A stretch of DNA of 64,000 nucleotides from an uncultured Roseburia sp. (GCA_934317215.1 CAKREH010000006.1:59080-123079); one strand, 5' to 3'. Counted from the first letter of the stretch, positions 35,417 to 45,480 are shown. Notes: generated from the letters alone by a model not told the origin. Numbers and translations: made by a program.

Positions 35417-35445
35417 ATTATAATTTATGCTATACTGATTTTCAA
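35417..35445 (-). promoter_or_regulatory. LysR promoter, with a divergent MATE promoter overlapping
   Basis: Minus-strand TTGAAA (35440-35445) and TATAAT (35417-35422), 17-base spacer. On the plus strand TTTATA (35408-35413) and TATACT (35431-35436), also 17 bases apart, serve MATE. The promoters interleave, so binding at one should exclude the other. The area is extremely AT-rich. Confidence 0.6.
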
Positions 35446-35476
35446 GAATTAAATTTTCACAAAAATGAGGATTACC

Positions 35477-36841
35477 ATGAAACGCATTGATTTTGAAAAC
35501 GGAACCGTAACTGAAAATATATTAAGCGCTGCCCTCCCTATGCTTGCAGCCCAGATTTTAAGTCTGCTCTATAACATTGTAGACCGCATTTATATTGGTC
35601 GTATCCCGGATATCGGAACCACAGCGCTTGGTGCTGTCGGACTTTGTTTTCCGCTTATTATGATCATCACGGCCTGCAGCAATCTGTTCGGGAGCGGTGG
35701 CGCACCGCTTTTTTCGATCAACCGTGGGAAAGGTGATAAAGAACAGGCAAACAGGATCTTAAATACCTCTTTTTCCATGGTATGTGCCAGTGCACTCCTC
35801 CTGATGGGAACCGGTCTTCTCTTTGCAAAACCGCTTCTCATTCTTTTTGGTGCCTCAAAAAATGCTCTGACTTTTGCCAGACCCTATATGATGCTGTATC
35901 TGCTCGGTACACTTCCATCCATGATTGCTACCGGCATGAACCCTTTTATCAATGCACAGGGGTATTCCACAACCGGGATGTTTTCCGTAGCGATCGGTGC
36001 AATCGCAAACATTCTCCTGGATCCGCTCTTTATTTTCACCTTCCATCTGGGCGTAAACGGTGCAGCGGCCGCCACTGTATTGTCACAGATTTTATCTGCA
36101 CTGTTTGTGTTTCATTTTCTGCGCCGCAAAGCGGAGATCAAAGTCCGCCTGCTTCGAAAAAATGAACTTTCCTCCTGCATTCCTCTCGCGAAAAGTATCA
36201 TCAGCCTCGGTACATCCGGTTTTATCATGCAGCTCACCAATAGTCTCGTCTCCATCTGCTGCAATCATGTACTCTCCGTCACCGGTGGCGATGTGTACGT
36301 CTCTGTCATGACGATTGTCTCAAGTGTCCGCCAGATGGTGGAAACTCCGATCTATGCGATCACGGAAGGCTCCTCACCGATCATAAGCTACAACTATGGT
36401 GCTCTCCACCCCGCACGCGTCAAAAAAGCCGGTATCACGATGACTCTTATGGCATTCGTCTATACCGGCTTCATGTGGAGCGTGATCATTCTCGCCCCGG
36501 AATATTTAATTGGTGTTTTCAGTTCGGATACAGCACTGTCAGCAGATGCCGTTCCCGCATTAAAACTGTATTTTGCTGCATTTATCTTTATGGATCTGCA
36601 GTATATCGGTCAGACCATTTTTAAATCTTTAAACAAACGGAAACAGGCGATCTTCTTTTCCCTGCTGCGCAAGGTGTTTATCGTTGTACCGCTGACCTAT
36701 CTTCTGCCATACACTTTCCACATGGGAACGGACGGCGTATTTCTTGCAGAACCCGTATCAAATGTGATCGGCGGCATCCTGTGTTTTATCACGATGCTGT
36801 TTACGGTTCTGCCGGAGCTGAACCGGATGGAAAATCAGTAA
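35477..36841 (+). CDS. MATE-family efflux transporter
   Basis: 454 residues with about 12 membrane helices in two MatE repeats. The first begins ILSAALPMLAAQILSLLYNIVDRIYIG and the second near residue 230. These export cationic drugs or metabolites with Na+ or H+. The ATG at 35477 is preceded by GAGG at six bases; the ATG four codons upstream is not. Divergent from LysR. Its last 41 bases overlap the 3' end of recQ on the other strand. Confidence 0.94.
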   Translation: MKRIDFENGTVTENILSAALPMLAAQILSLLYNIVDRIYIGRIPDIGTTALGAVGLCFPLIMIITACSNLFGSGGAPLFSINRGKGDKEQANRILNTSFSMVCASALLLMGTGLLFAKPLLILFGASKNALTFARPYMMLYLLGTLPSMIATGMNPFINAQGYSTTGMFSVAIGAIANILLDPLFIFTFHLGVNGAAAATVLSQILSALFVFHFLRRKAEIKVRLLRKNELSSCIPLAKSIISLGTSGFIMQLTNSLVSICCNHVLSVTGGDVYVSVMTIVSSVRQMVETPIYAITEGSSPIISYNYGALHPARVKKAGITMTLMAFVYTGFMWSVIILAPEYLIGVFSSDTALSADAVPALKLYFAAFIFMDLQYIGQTIFKSLNKRKQAIFFSLLRKVFIVVPLTYLLPYTFHMGTDGVFLAEPVSNVIGGILCFITMLFTVLPELNRMENQ

Positions 36842-38789
36842 AATATGCTTTCAGCTCCGCCACGATCATCTCCTGACTCTCCCTCGTGTGGATCAGTGCA
36901 TAATAATGCCCGCCGCTAAATTTTGACCGTCTTTCCTCTTCGCATATTCCCGCTGCAATGCCTTTTTCGGTCACTCGTCTGATACGGGTTCCGTCCTGTT
37001 CCTCTTCCTTCAAATAGCCTTTTTGTACGAGCAGATCATTGACAAAAGCAGCCGTCAGCTTTTTGCGGTCTTTTTCCTCACAGAGTGCATTGATCCGGTC
37101 GGTCAGTTCCGATACCATGCAGGCATCAGAAAACGTTACCTGATCTAATTTTTCTGGTGCAATATAAAACGGCTGTTTCTTTTTCCCCGCCGGGGGCTTC
37201 GACACAGTCTCTACTACCGCAGCTCTTTCTGTCTTTCCTGTCGTCATATTTCCGGATTCATGTGTCTGCAAAAACATCCGGATGATCTCTGCAAAACTTT
37301 CCCCGTAGCTTGCAATCTTCTGTGCACCCATTCCGTATACATCCGCCATCTGTATTTTATCTGCCGGACATTTGGCACACATATCTTTCAACGTCTTATC
37401 AGAACAGATGATAAACGGCGGTACACCCTGTTTTGCAGCAAGTTCTGACCGGCATTTGCGCAGTTTCTCAAACAGCTCCTGCCCTTCTTTCGTTAAATCT
37501 GCAAGTTCTGCTGTCTTTTTCTTTGCACGTCCGGTCTCGATATAATTTTCCTCCACCTCGTCCTCTGGCACAACACAGTTACTGCATTTTTCACAGATGC
37601 ACGGACTGTGATCCCCAAAATAGTTCAGGATATACTGGCGCAGACACTCATCTGTCTCACAGTAGTGAATCATCTGATTCAGTTTCCGCTGTTCATTTGC
37701 CCGGACTGCCGGATCCCCCGACGTATATCCGCCCTCTGTTGCCTTATAGTCAAGCAGCCGTTTGTTGATCATGATATCCTGTTTGGAAAAGAAAAGCACA
37801 CACTCCGCTTCCTCCCCGTCGCGCCCGGCTCTTCCCGCCTCCTGATAATAATATTCAAGGCTTTGCGGCATATTATAATGAAGCACATAACGCACATTGG
37901 ATTTGTCGATCCCCATTCCAAATGCGTTGGTCGCAACCATCACACGGATCCTGTCATAGGTAAAATCATCCTGACTCTCTTTCCGTTCTTCCAAAGAAAG
38001 TCCCGCATGGTACCGCCCTGCCAGAATACCGTGCTGCAATAAAAGTTCACAGACACTGTCCACATTCTTTTTTGTCGCACAGTAGATGATCCCGCTCTCA
38101 TCCTCATGCCTTTTGACATAATTTAAAATGCTGTTGTCCGTCTCTTTTCCACCTTTCCGCTTTACGACACGGAAGAAAAGATTCGGCCGGTCAAACCCGG
38201 TCACGACAGTCACCGGATTCTGCAGGTGCAGACTTCCCGTGATATCCTGTTTGACACGCTCGGTCGCTGTCGCCGTAAATGCGCTGACCACAGGACGCTT
38301 TGGCAGTCTTGCAAGGAAATCTGCGATTTCTAAATAGCTTGGCCTGAAATCCTGTCCCCACTGGGAAATACAGTGTGCCTCATCCACTGTCACCATCGAA
38401 ATATCTGCCCGGCATGCAAAATCTAAAAAACGCATGGTATTTAACCGCTCCGGCGCGACGTAGATGATCTTGTACTGTCCCTGTGCCGCATACAAAAGTG
38501 CCGCCCGGATCTGATTTTCCGTCAGTGAGCTGTTGATATATGCCGCATGTACGCCTGCCTGGTTCAGTGCCTTGACCTGGTCAGACATCAGTGAGATAAG
38601 CGGTGAGATCACGATCGTGATACCGGGCAGCATCAGTGCAGGAACCTGATAGCAGAGTGATTTTCCGGCGCCGGTCGGCATGATACCGAGGACGTCGCTG
38701 CCGTTTAAGATGCCTTCCATCAAGTCCTGCTGACCGGGGCGGAGGGTGTCGTATCCAAAATAGTGTTTGAGTGTCTGATATAAATTCAA
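36801..38789 (-). CDS. recQ: ATP-dependent DNA helicase RecQ
   Basis: About 662 residues. Walker A MPTGAGKSLCYQ, DEAH box VDEAHCISQWG, QEAGRAGRDG motif VI, then the RQC zinc site with four Cys (CICEKCSNC region) and an HRDC-like helical domain near 430-500. The C-terminal extension of about 130 residues is of a kind seen in Firmicute RecQ. The start codon is TTG (LNLYQTLKHYFG), nine bases after AGGAG; no better ATG exists. The gene converges on MATE with a 41-base 3' overlap. Confidence 0.94.
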   Translation of the reverse strand: MNLYQTLKHYFGYDTLRPGQQDLMEGILNGSDVLGIMPTGAGKSLCYQVPALMLPGITIVISPLISLMSDQVKALNQAGVHAAYINSSLTENQIRAALLYAAQGQYKIIYVAPERLNTMRFLDFACRADISMVTVDEAHCISQWGQDFRPSYLEIADFLARLPKRPVVSAFTATATERVKQDITGSLHLQNPVTVVTGFDRPNLFFRVVKRKGGKETDNSILNYVKRHEDESGIIYCATKKNVDSVCELLLQHGILAGRYHAGLSLEERKESQDDFTYDRIRVMVATNAFGMGIDKSNVRYVLHYNMPQSLEYYYQEAGRAGRDGEEAECVLFFSKQDIMINKRLLDYKATEGGYTSGDPAVRANEQRKLNQMIHYCETDECLRQYILNYFGDHSPCICEKCSNCVVPEDEVEENYIETGRAKKKTAELADLTKEGQELFEKLRKCRSELAAKQGVPPFIICSDKTLKDMCAKCPADKIQMADVYGMGAQKIASYGESFAEIIRMFLQTHESGNMTTGKTERAAVVETVSKPPAGKKKQPFYIAPEKLDQVTFSDACMVSELTDRINALCEEKDRKKLTAAFVNDLLVQKGYLKEEEQDGTRIRRVTEKGIAAGICEEERRSKFSGGHYYALIHTRESQEMIVAELKAYFTDFPSGSAPAEP

Positions 38790-38805
38790 AATTTGTTTCT
38801 CCTTT

Positions 38806-40188
38806 TTACATTGCTATCCAGCCAAATGCATTTGCCACGGAACTGATCAGTATGATCAGCGCAAAGACCGGGCACAGATATTTGATCATTACAATAAAAA
38901 TCTTTTTCCTGCGGAATGTGCTCTCCCCTTGCATGATCTCCTCTTCCATCCGCTTCATCCCGACGATTCTCGATACAAACAGGCTTGTGAGCATTGCTGC
39001 AATCGGCATCATCACAGAGTTCGTCAGGAAATCAAAGAAATCCAAAAACTGCATGCCTATGATCTTAATGCCAGCTAATGGTCCATATCCCAGTGAAGAT
39101 AAACTTCCAAGCGCGATCATGATCACTCCGACTAAAACCGTTGATCTTCTTCTGCTCCATCCCAGCTCATCCTCAAAGGTGGAAACCGCGCTCTCAGTCA
39201 ATGCGATAGAACTTGTTACTGCTGCAAACAGTACTAGAAGGAAAAATAAGATTCCAACTACCGTCCCAAATCCCATATTCTCAAACACTTTCGGGATCGT
39301 AATAAACATCAATGCCGGTCCTGCCTGCAGGGTATCCGGGTCGCCGCCCGAAAACGCAAACACCGCCGGAATGATCATCAGTCCCGCCATAATAGCGATC
39401 GCCGTGTCAAACACTTCCACATTTCTTGTGGAATCTTCCAGTGAGGTTTCTTTTTTCATATAGGATCCAAAGGTAATAAGGATTCCCATTGCGATCGACA
39501 GCGAATAAAACATCTGTCCCATCGCCGTTACCACCGTCATCCAGGAAAAGTTTTTCACATTTGGCACAAGAAAATATTTTACTCCCTCCATGGCGCCCGG
39601 TCTTGTCACGGAATACACCGCAATCAGGACGGATAACACGATCAGTATCGGCATCATAAATTTCGATACACGTTCGATTCCGTTTCGCACCCCTGCGAAA
39701 ATGATTGTCAGAGTGAACAGACAGAACAGGATAAAACAGAGTTCCGTGGATACTCCATTTGAGATAAACTCCGAAAAATATCCGTCTGCCGCCAGCATTT
39801 TTCCATTTCCCCTGATATACTCGATCAGATATTTGATCACCCAGCCGCCGATCACGGAATAATACGGCACGATCAATACCGGGATGATCGCATTGATCCA
39901 TCCACCGGCTGACAGCCATCCGGCTTTTCCAAATGCCTGAAACGCTCCCACCGGACTTTTCCTTGTCATGCGTCCAAGTGCCGACTCAGCCATGATCATC
40001 GTGTATCCAAACGTCAGTGCCAGTAAAATATAGATCAGAAGGAAAATCCCTCCACCGTATTTTGCTGCCAGATATGGGAATCTCCAGATATTTCCAAGTC
40101 CTACGGACGCCCCTGCGGCGGACAGTACATAACCCAGTTTTCCAGAAAAAGTACTTCTTTTGTTGTCGTGTGTGTGTAAATTGCTCAT
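38806..40188 (-). CDS. neurotransmitter:sodium symporter family (NSS/SNF) transporter
   Basis: 460 residues, about 11-12 helices of the LeuT fold. It carries the family motif VGLGNIWRFPYLAAKYGGG in helix 1, whose unwound part binds Na+ and substrate. Bacterial members import amino acids such as Leu, Trp or Tyr, or tyramine. The ribosome site is modest (AGAAAGAT). It lies upstream of recQ on the same strand by 16 bases. Substrate not predictable. Confidence 0.92.
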   Translation of the reverse strand: MSNLHTHDNKRSTFSGKLGYVLSAAGASVGLGNIWRFPYLAAKYGGGIFLLIYILLALTFGYTMIMAESALGRMTRKSPVGAFQAFGKAGWLSAGGWINAIIPVLIVPYYSVIGGWVIKYLIEYIRGNGKMLAADGYFSEFISNGVSTELCFILFCLFTLTIIFAGVRNGIERVSKFMMPILIVLSVLIAVYSVTRPGAMEGVKYFLVPNVKNFSWMTVVTAMGQMFYSLSIAMGILITFGSYMKKETSLEDSTRNVEVFDTAIAIMAGLMIIPAVFAFSGGDPDTLQAGPALMFITIPKVFENMGFGTVVGILFFLLVLFAAVTSSIALTESAVSTFEDELGWSRRRSTVLVGVIMIALGSLSSLGYGPLAGIKIIGMQFLDFFDFLTNSVMMPIAAMLTSLFVSRIVGMKRMEEEIMQGESTFRRKKIFIVMIKYLCPVFALIILISSVANAFGWIAM

Positions 40189-40261
40189 ATCTTTCTATTC
40201 ACGTTTTGTGAATCAGTCTCCCTTCGTTTTTCTTTCTGATTTTATTTCAATAACCAAATCT

Positions 40262-41416
40262 TTACCGCATCAGCCGGAATGTCTTTTCCACCATGAAAAA
40301 CATTAACACAATGAAAATCAGCACATAGACCGGCAGCAATGTGATGGAAATATGATTTGCGATCAGTCCAAAAACCGGCGGCATAAATGTAGAGCCGACA
40401 TAAGCACTCGCCATCTGGATACCGATGATCGCCTGGGAATTTTTCTCTCCAAAATTTGCCGGTGTTGCGTGAATGATCGATGGGTAGACCGGTGCACATC
40501 CAATCCCCATCACGACAAGTCCTGCCAAAGCCGCCGTGTCGGACGGAATCGGCAGAAGTACTGCAGCACAGCCAGCCAGTAAAATAGTTGTGCCAAGCCT
40601 TATCATCTTGTGATCCCCTAATTTTTCCGTCACAAATCCTGCCAAAAATCTTCCGAGCGTGATACCGCTGCAGAACAATGCCGCATATGCTGCCGCACGC
40701 TCCGCAGAGATGCCTTTTGCACCGACCAGATAACTGCTTGACCAGAGGATCAGTGTAGATTCCAATGCACAGTAAGAGAAAAATCCTAGCAAGAGCTGTG
40801 GTACGCCTTTGATTTTCACTGCACCACGTATTCCGATCACCTCGTGCTGCTCTTCCTGCTGTTCTGCCGTTTTGTTGACTTTCCAGACCGGAAGTGTCAC
40901 AAACAGAATCATAGTGATCCCCATCTGAAGAAAAGATACCATGCGGTAACCGTTCTGCCAGGATGAGGTGGTCAGTGCATAGCTCATTATGTACGGGCTG
41001 ATGATCGTTCCCACGCCCCAGAAACAATGCAGCCAGCTCATATGTTTTGATGAATAATGCAATGCAACATAGTTATTGAGTGCCGCATCGATAGCTCCTG
41101 CGCCAAGTCCATACGGAATCGCCCACAGGCACAACATGTAAAATGCACTCGACGTCGAAAAACCAAACAAGGCAGCTGCCGTTAACAGGACACTGCATAC
41201 CGTAACGATCTGTGTTCCAAATTTCTTTGTCAGGCGTTCCGACATTAAACTTGAACAGATCGTCCCTGCAGAGATGATCATTGTGACCAGTCCCGCATAG
41301 GACAGCGGCACCGAAAATGCCTCATGCATGATCGGCCATGCCGAACCAAGCAGAGAGTCCGGTAAGCCAAGACTTATAAATGCCAGGTAAATTAACAGTA
41401 ATAATAGTGTGTACAT
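40262..41416 (-). CDS. MFS transporter
   Basis: 384 residues with 12 predicted helices, opening LLLLIYLAFISLGLPDSLLGSAWP. This is the FucP/NarK-like sub-group of small MFS carriers found in Clostridia. It has a basic central loop (PVWKVNKTAEQQEEQHE). The start follows AAAGGAG. A second long frame in the same place (to 40242) is a shadow. No neighbour gives the substrate. Confidence 0.9.
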   Translation of the reverse strand: MYTLLLLLIYLAFISLGLPDSLLGSAWPIMHEAFSVPLSYAGLVTMIISAGTICSSLMSERLTKKFGTQIVTVCSVLLTAAALFGFSTSSAFYMLCLWAIPYGLGAGAIDAALNNYVALHYSSKHMSWLHCFWGVGTIISPYIMSYALTTSSWQNGYRMVSFLQMGITMILFVTLPVWKVNKTAEQQEEQHEVIGIRGAVKIKGVPQLLLGFFSYCALESTLILWSSSYLVGAKGISAERAAAYAALFCSGITLGRFLAGFVTEKLGDHKMIRLGTTILLAGCAAVLLPIPSDTAALAGLVVMGIGCAPVYPSIIHATPANFGEKNSQAIIGIQMASAYVGSTFMPPVFGLIANHISITLLPVYVLIFIVLMFFMVEKTFRLMR

Positions 41417-41713
41417 TTTTTGCTCCTTTATTTATCCAATTCGCCGTTTGCCAGTTATACAAGTATGTTGACTCGCTTCGCCCGGCAGTCTTATTATATC
41501 TTGAACGCCACCAAAAATCCACGTAATATTATAGAATATTATCCTATAACATGGTAAAATAAAGTAAAAGTATTATTTGTGGAGATCTGATCATAGATGA
41601 ATTTAAGACAAAATAAAGAAAAAAACGCACAGCAAATGTTGGCAGGTGTAATTTTGACACGAGCGTGCAGATGAGATGATGTACCATAACAAAAAAGTGT
41701 TAAAGGGACTTAT
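41417..41713. other. gene-free stretch with a palindrome
   Basis: TAATATT-ATAG-AATATTA at 41524-41541 is a perfect inverted repeat in AT-rich DNA and may be an operator for the MFS gene. A 25-codon plus-strand frame from 41598 has no ribosome site of note and no recognisable product. Nothing else is seen. Confidence 0.4.
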
Positions 41714-42625
41714 TTAAAAAAGATCCAGCATATTATCCAGATATATCTCCTCTCTGACCTGCAGCTGATACTCAGGTTTTGTCATATAATAGAGCAGAAA
41801 CTCCAGAATCAGGGCACTGCCAAGTCCCCTGCCTTCGATTTTAAAATTGGAAAATCCCATCGGCAGATAGCTGTTTTTCATATCATCCACTCCAATAAAA
41901 CCGGGATTTTCCATTGCCTTCGAAAAACGATAGCCATTCCCTGCATCCGGAGCCACACAGCGGTGATCCGGGCCATTTTCTCCAAGGTTTTTGCGGCTGA
42001 CAGCTTCATAACAGATTTTCCTGTCCCCGCAGCCAAACCAGCAGCATTCATTACATAAGAATTCCACTTTGTCTTTCTGTGCCCCTGTCAATGTATTTAA
42101 TTTATCAAAAACCTTATTCAACCGGAAATCCGGTACGACGTAAAGAAACTCTTCCCTGTTTACTTCCCTTACGAACTGCTCAAAATCCGTCAGGACCTTG
42201 GTGGTGGAGGAAACAAAATAAAATCCCGGATAATTTTTTTTCAGATATTCCAGTAACAGGTCCGAATAGATAATGACACCATTTCTGACACCCTCACTTT
42301 TCTCAAATAAAGTGCAGAGATGATTGCATTTCTTATCCCAAAGATGTTCCTGCCCAAGCAGGGAATTGCTGAATGTAAGCCGCGCTGAGATTCCGTATTC
42401 CTGCATCAATGCAAAAACCTCCTGCGGATCGTGATCCCCGAACGAAGTACGGCCTCCACCCCAGATACAATCTGACGGGGCACCATAGACAGAGCCTATC
42501 TCACACCAGTCGTAAAAGTATTCTCTGTGTTCCCGGAATAATGGCAGAAACACACGATATAATTCATAAAACTCAAACAAACCCGGAAGATGGTAGTATG
42601 CTGTGTTCTTTTTTATTTGGTCCAT
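41714..42625 (-). CDS. U32-like / TIM-barrel protein of unknown function
   Basis: About 303 residues. It reads YVVPDFRLNKVFDKLN, VEFLCNECCWFGC then DRKICYE, and DHRC, with a run of cysteines like the C-terminal metal or cluster site in U32-type and related barrel proteins. A helical end follows. I start at ATG 42625, just after the stop of the ABC-F gene; the longer frame would read back into that gene. The ribosome site GGAGGAG is farther upstream than usual. Function is not known. Confidence 0.6.
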   Translation of the reverse strand: MDQIKKNTAYYHLPGLFEFYELYRVFLPLFREHREYFYDWCEIGSVYGAPSDCIWGGGRTSFGDHDPQEVFALMQEYGISARLTFSNSLLGQEHLWDKKCNHLCTLFEKSEGVRNGVIIYSDLLLEYLKKNYPGFYFVSSTTKVLTDFEQFVREVNREEFLYVVPDFRLNKVFDKLNTLTGAQKDKVEFLCNECCWFGCGDRKICYEAVSRKNLGENGPDHRCVAPDAGNGYRFSKAMENPGFIGVDDMKNSYLPMGFSNFKIEGRGLGSALILEFLLYYMTKPEYQLQVREEIYLDNMLDLF

Positions 42626-42635
42626 ATCTGCATTC

Positions 42636-44666
42636 TCACTCCTCCTCAAATTCTGCAAGTTCTGTCTCCGTCTCAAGCATCCGCTCTAACAGACTCTCCT
42701 GATTCTTTTCCTCCGCGTCGAGTACATTCTGCAGTTCCATCAGCTTCGGATAGTCACTGGCAAGCTCCGGATCCATGAACTGCATTTTTATTTCTGCAAG
42801 TTTTTCCTCGCTCTCCTCTAACATTTTTTCATATTTTTCTAACTGACGCTGCAGTCTCGAACGGATCTTGCCCGGATTATAATATGTTTTTTTGTCAAAT
42901 ACATCCGTTAAAGTCGGCACATCTTTGCCTGTTTTGATACTACTCTGATTCTGATTTTGTTTCTCATTCCTCGCGGGGTTTTGTGTGTAATTTCCTGCCA
43001 TATGCCGCGCACTCTGTGACATTACCTGCCCTTTTGGAGAAATCCCCATTTCTTTTTGTTTTTCTACAAGATACTCCTCATAATTCATCAGGTACTGTTT
43101 CACACCACTCTCGGAAAATTCTAAGATTCCGGTTGCGATCCTGCTGATAAAATAACGGTCATGTGAGACGAAAAGTACCGTTCCTTCGTACTCTCTTAAC
43201 ATCTGCTCTAACGCCTCTTTTCCAACAATATCCATATGGTTCGTCGGCTCATCTAAGATCAAAAGATTCGGTTTGGTCTGCAGCATTTTACAGAGTGCGA
43301 GACGGACTTTTTCTCCGCCGGAAAGCTGTCCCATCTTCTTTTCTACATCTTCTCCGGAAAATAAAAATCCCCCCAGTGCACTGCGGACTTCCTCCCTCAT
43401 ATAGGAAGGATATTCCTCCCAGAAATTTTCAAGCACGGTCTGATCTTCCCGGAAATGCTCCTGCACTGCTTTCTGCTGGTCAAAATAACTCCATTCTACA
43501 TTTTGTCCAAATGAAAATTCACCACCTAACGCAGGCAGTTCGCCGACTAAGGTTTTCAAAAGTGTGGATTTTCCTTTACCGTTCTCCCCAATGATTGCAA
43601 GTCTGTCTTTCTTTTGAAGCAGAAATGAGACTTTATTTAAGACGGTATCGTAACCGATCTCAAGATTTTTGGCATGGATCACATTCGTGTAGCTTTCCAT
43701 GCGCGGTACATATCTCGCATGAAATGCTTTCGTATCAAAATGTCTCGGCTTTTCGATTTTTACCATGTGTTCGATCGCCATGCGCTTTGAACGTGTCGCC
43801 GCCACTTTCGTCGGCGTATTTTTCCATTTTTCGATCCAGTCCGTCAGACGTTTGATCTCCTTTTGCTGCTCCTCATAGTCTTTTTCCTGTTTGATCAGTG
43901 CCTCTTCTTTTTGCTTCATAAATGCCGTGTAATTGCCGGCATAACGCTTGATCTCATGATATTCGATCTCGTAGGTCACATCGATCACTTTGTCTAAAAA
44001 CATACGGTCATGTGAAACAATGATGACCGCCTTATCATAAGTCTTTAAATATCCTTCTAACCACTCGATTGTCGGAAGATCCAGATGGTTGGTCGGCTCA
44101 TCGAGCAGCATGATATCCGGACGTTTTAACAGCAGTTTGATAAATGCCACTTTCGTCTGCTGTCCACCGGAAAAACTTCCGATCGGGCGTTTCAGATCTT
44201 CTAACGCAAACCCGAACCGCTGAAACATAGTCTCCATATCCTGCTGCCACGAATATCCCCGCATTGCCTCCATACGGCTTTGTAAGTTGTCATATTCGCG
44301 CAAAAGCTGTTTGTCCGCGGAAGTTTTCATCTCATTTTCAAGTTCCCGCATCCGCTTTTCACACGCAAACACCGGCTCAAATACTTTCTTGATTTCCTCT
44401 TCCACGGTCACATCTTTTTCCGTAAAATTAACCTGACGCAGGAAACCAATCTCCTGTTTTCCTGCCATCGTAATACCACATTCTTCATCGCTGTCTAAAT
44501 TATTCATCGAAATATCGCCCGCGATCAGACGCAGCAGCGTGGTCTTTCCACAGCCGTTTCGTCCTACAATGGCGATTTTTTCTTTATCATGCACCTCAAA
44601 ATTGACATCACGTAAAATCACATCTCCGCCAAACTGCACGAGGGCATGACTGATCTTATATCTCAT
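42636..44666 (-). CDS. ABC-F family ATPase with C-terminal coiled coil
   Basis: 676 residues, two ABC domains without membrane parts. The Walker A motifs are GRNGCGKTTLL and GENGKGKSTLL, the signatures FSGGQQTKVAF and LSGGEKVRLAL, and each Walker B is followed by EPTNHLD or EPTNHMD. The inter-domain linker is charged. The last 110 residues form a coiled coil, as in Uup and YdiF-type proteins. Acts on the ribosome rather than in transport. Start ATG 44666 follows GGAGATAAAC downstream of palindrome copy c. Confidence 0.92.
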   Translation of the reverse strand: MRYKISHALVQFGGDVILRDVNFEVHDKEKIAIVGRNGCGKTTLLRLIAGDISMNNLDSDEECGITMAGKQEIGFLRQVNFTEKDVTVEEEIKKVFEPVFACEKRMRELENEMKTSADKQLLREYDNLQSRMEAMRGYSWQQDMETMFQRFGFALEDLKRPIGSFSGGQQTKVAFIKLLLKRPDIMLLDEPTNHLDLPTIEWLEGYLKTYDKAVIIVSHDRMFLDKVIDVTYEIEYHEIKRYAGNYTAFMKQKEEALIKQEKDYEEQQKEIKRLTDWIEKWKNTPTKVAATRSKRMAIEHMVKIEKPRHFDTKAFHARYVPRMESYTNVIHAKNLEIGYDTVLNKVSFLLQKKDRLAIIGENGKGKSTLLKTLVGELPALGGEFSFGQNVEWSYFDQQKAVQEHFREDQTVLENFWEEYPSYMREEVRSALGGFLFSGEDVEKKMGQLSGGEKVRLALCKMLQTKPNLLILDEPTNHMDIVGKEALEQMLREYEGTVLFVSHDRYFISRIATGILEFSESGVKQYLMNYEEYLVEKQKEMGISPKGQVMSQSARHMAGNYTQNPARNEKQNQNQSSIKTGKDVPTLTDVFDKKTYYNPGKIRSRLQRQLEKYEKMLEESEEKLAEIKMQFMDPELASDYPKLMELQNVLDAEEKNQESLLERMLETETELAEFEEE

Positions 44667-44682
44667 GTTTATCTCCATTCCT

Positions 44683-44704
44683 GCGTAAAATCTTACTTTT
44701 ACAC
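44683..44704. repeat. GTGTGAAAA palindrome, copy c (shortened)
   Basis: GCGTAAAA-TCTTAC-TTTTACAC; the arms lack one GTGT/ACAC step. On the minus strand it is followed by GCAGGAATGGAGATAAAC and the ABC-F start, the same order as copy a. Confidence 0.7.
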
Positions 44705-44726
44705 TAACTCCTCTATCTTTGATAGA

Positions 44727-44882
44727 CTACCTACCTTCTAACACCAGCCGAAGTAATTCATTTGCCCAGTACTTCGTCAATTCAAAGTGAAACACATCTA
44801 TATATTTTGTTTTCGGATCCATGCCTTTTTCTTTAAAAAAATCCTGCAAGAAACTTTCTATGTTGTAATTCTTATGACTCAT
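44727..44882 (-). pseudogene. truncated ASCH-domain-like gene
   Basis: A 51-codon frame from ATG 44882 (GGGAGAGAAAGAGT before it) has the N-terminal run FLQDFFKEKG, DVFHFELTKYWANELLRLVL and EGR, then TAG. This matches the opening of ASCH proteins (ANELLxLVLxGKKxAT), broken exactly where the conserved GKKKAT should come. The remaining 80 or more residues are absent. Read as a 5' remnant. Confidence 0.55.
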
Positions 44883-44953
44883 AATACTCTTTCTCTCCCC
44901 CGGTTTTCATTCATTTTAATATATTCGCTTTCAAACAGAGAACTTTCCCCTTT

Positions 44954-45463
44954 TCAAATCTCTATGTCAGCCATAAATTGCTCGTCTAATTTATACACAG
45001 CAACGATCTCGTCACCACAGTATTCTCCATTTTCCACAAACCCATATTTCTTGTATGTCTTTCTTCCATGCTCGTTTTCCGGTTCATAGGAAAGCCAGAT
45101 ATACTCTGCTTCTCCCGCTTTCTTACCTTTTGCAAATGCCACAACCTGATCTAAAATCTGCTTTGCATATCCTCTGTGCTGATATTTAACATCGATCATC
45201 AGACGCCACAGGCAGTAGTTATTCTCTGCTATTTCAGGATCATCTTCATCGCCGGTCTTCCCATAGCCCAGCATCACAAAACCAATCAAAAGACCATCAT
45301 CATAAACTGCGAGCGGTTTTGCATAATATCCCTCATTCTTAACAGCATATGCCTCCGCAAGACTTTCAATATTTGCGGAGACAAAATCCTCCTGCTCTTT
45401 TGTCACTTTTAATCTACATACATCCCAGACATTTTTTGTTGTAATTTCTTCAAAACGAATCAT
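44954..45463 (-). CDS. GNAT acetyltransferase, spermidine/diamine type (BltD/SpeG-like)
   Basis: 169 residues, cytosolic. Acetyl-CoA site pattern WRLMIDVKYQHRGYAKQIL (R/Q-x-x-G-x-A), then WLSYEPENEHGRKTYKKYGF, a fold end typical of polyamine acetyltransferases. It would acetylate spermidine-like amines; this is inferred from sequence style. The start follows GAGGG. Palindrome copy d lies 18 bases upstream. Confidence 0.8.
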   Translation of the reverse strand: MIRFEEITTKNVWDVCRLKVTKEQEDFVSANIESLAEAYAVKNEGYYAKPLAVYDDGLLIGFVMLGYGKTGDEDDPEIAENNYCLWRLMIDVKYQHRGYAKQILDQVVAFAKGKKAGEAEYIWLSYEPENEHGRKTYKKYGFVENGEYCGDEIVAVYKLDEQFMADIEI

Positions 45464-45480
45464 ATTAACCCTCTTTCTTG

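Noticed and set aside
40242..41027. 261-codon minus-strand frame over the MFS gene
   Set aside because: Shifted frame of the transporter, rich in Cys/Arg/Gly; the MFS frame has the ribosome site and the helices.
41598..41675. 25-codon plus-strand frame upstream of the U32-like gene
   Set aside because: No family likeness and no convincing ribosome site.
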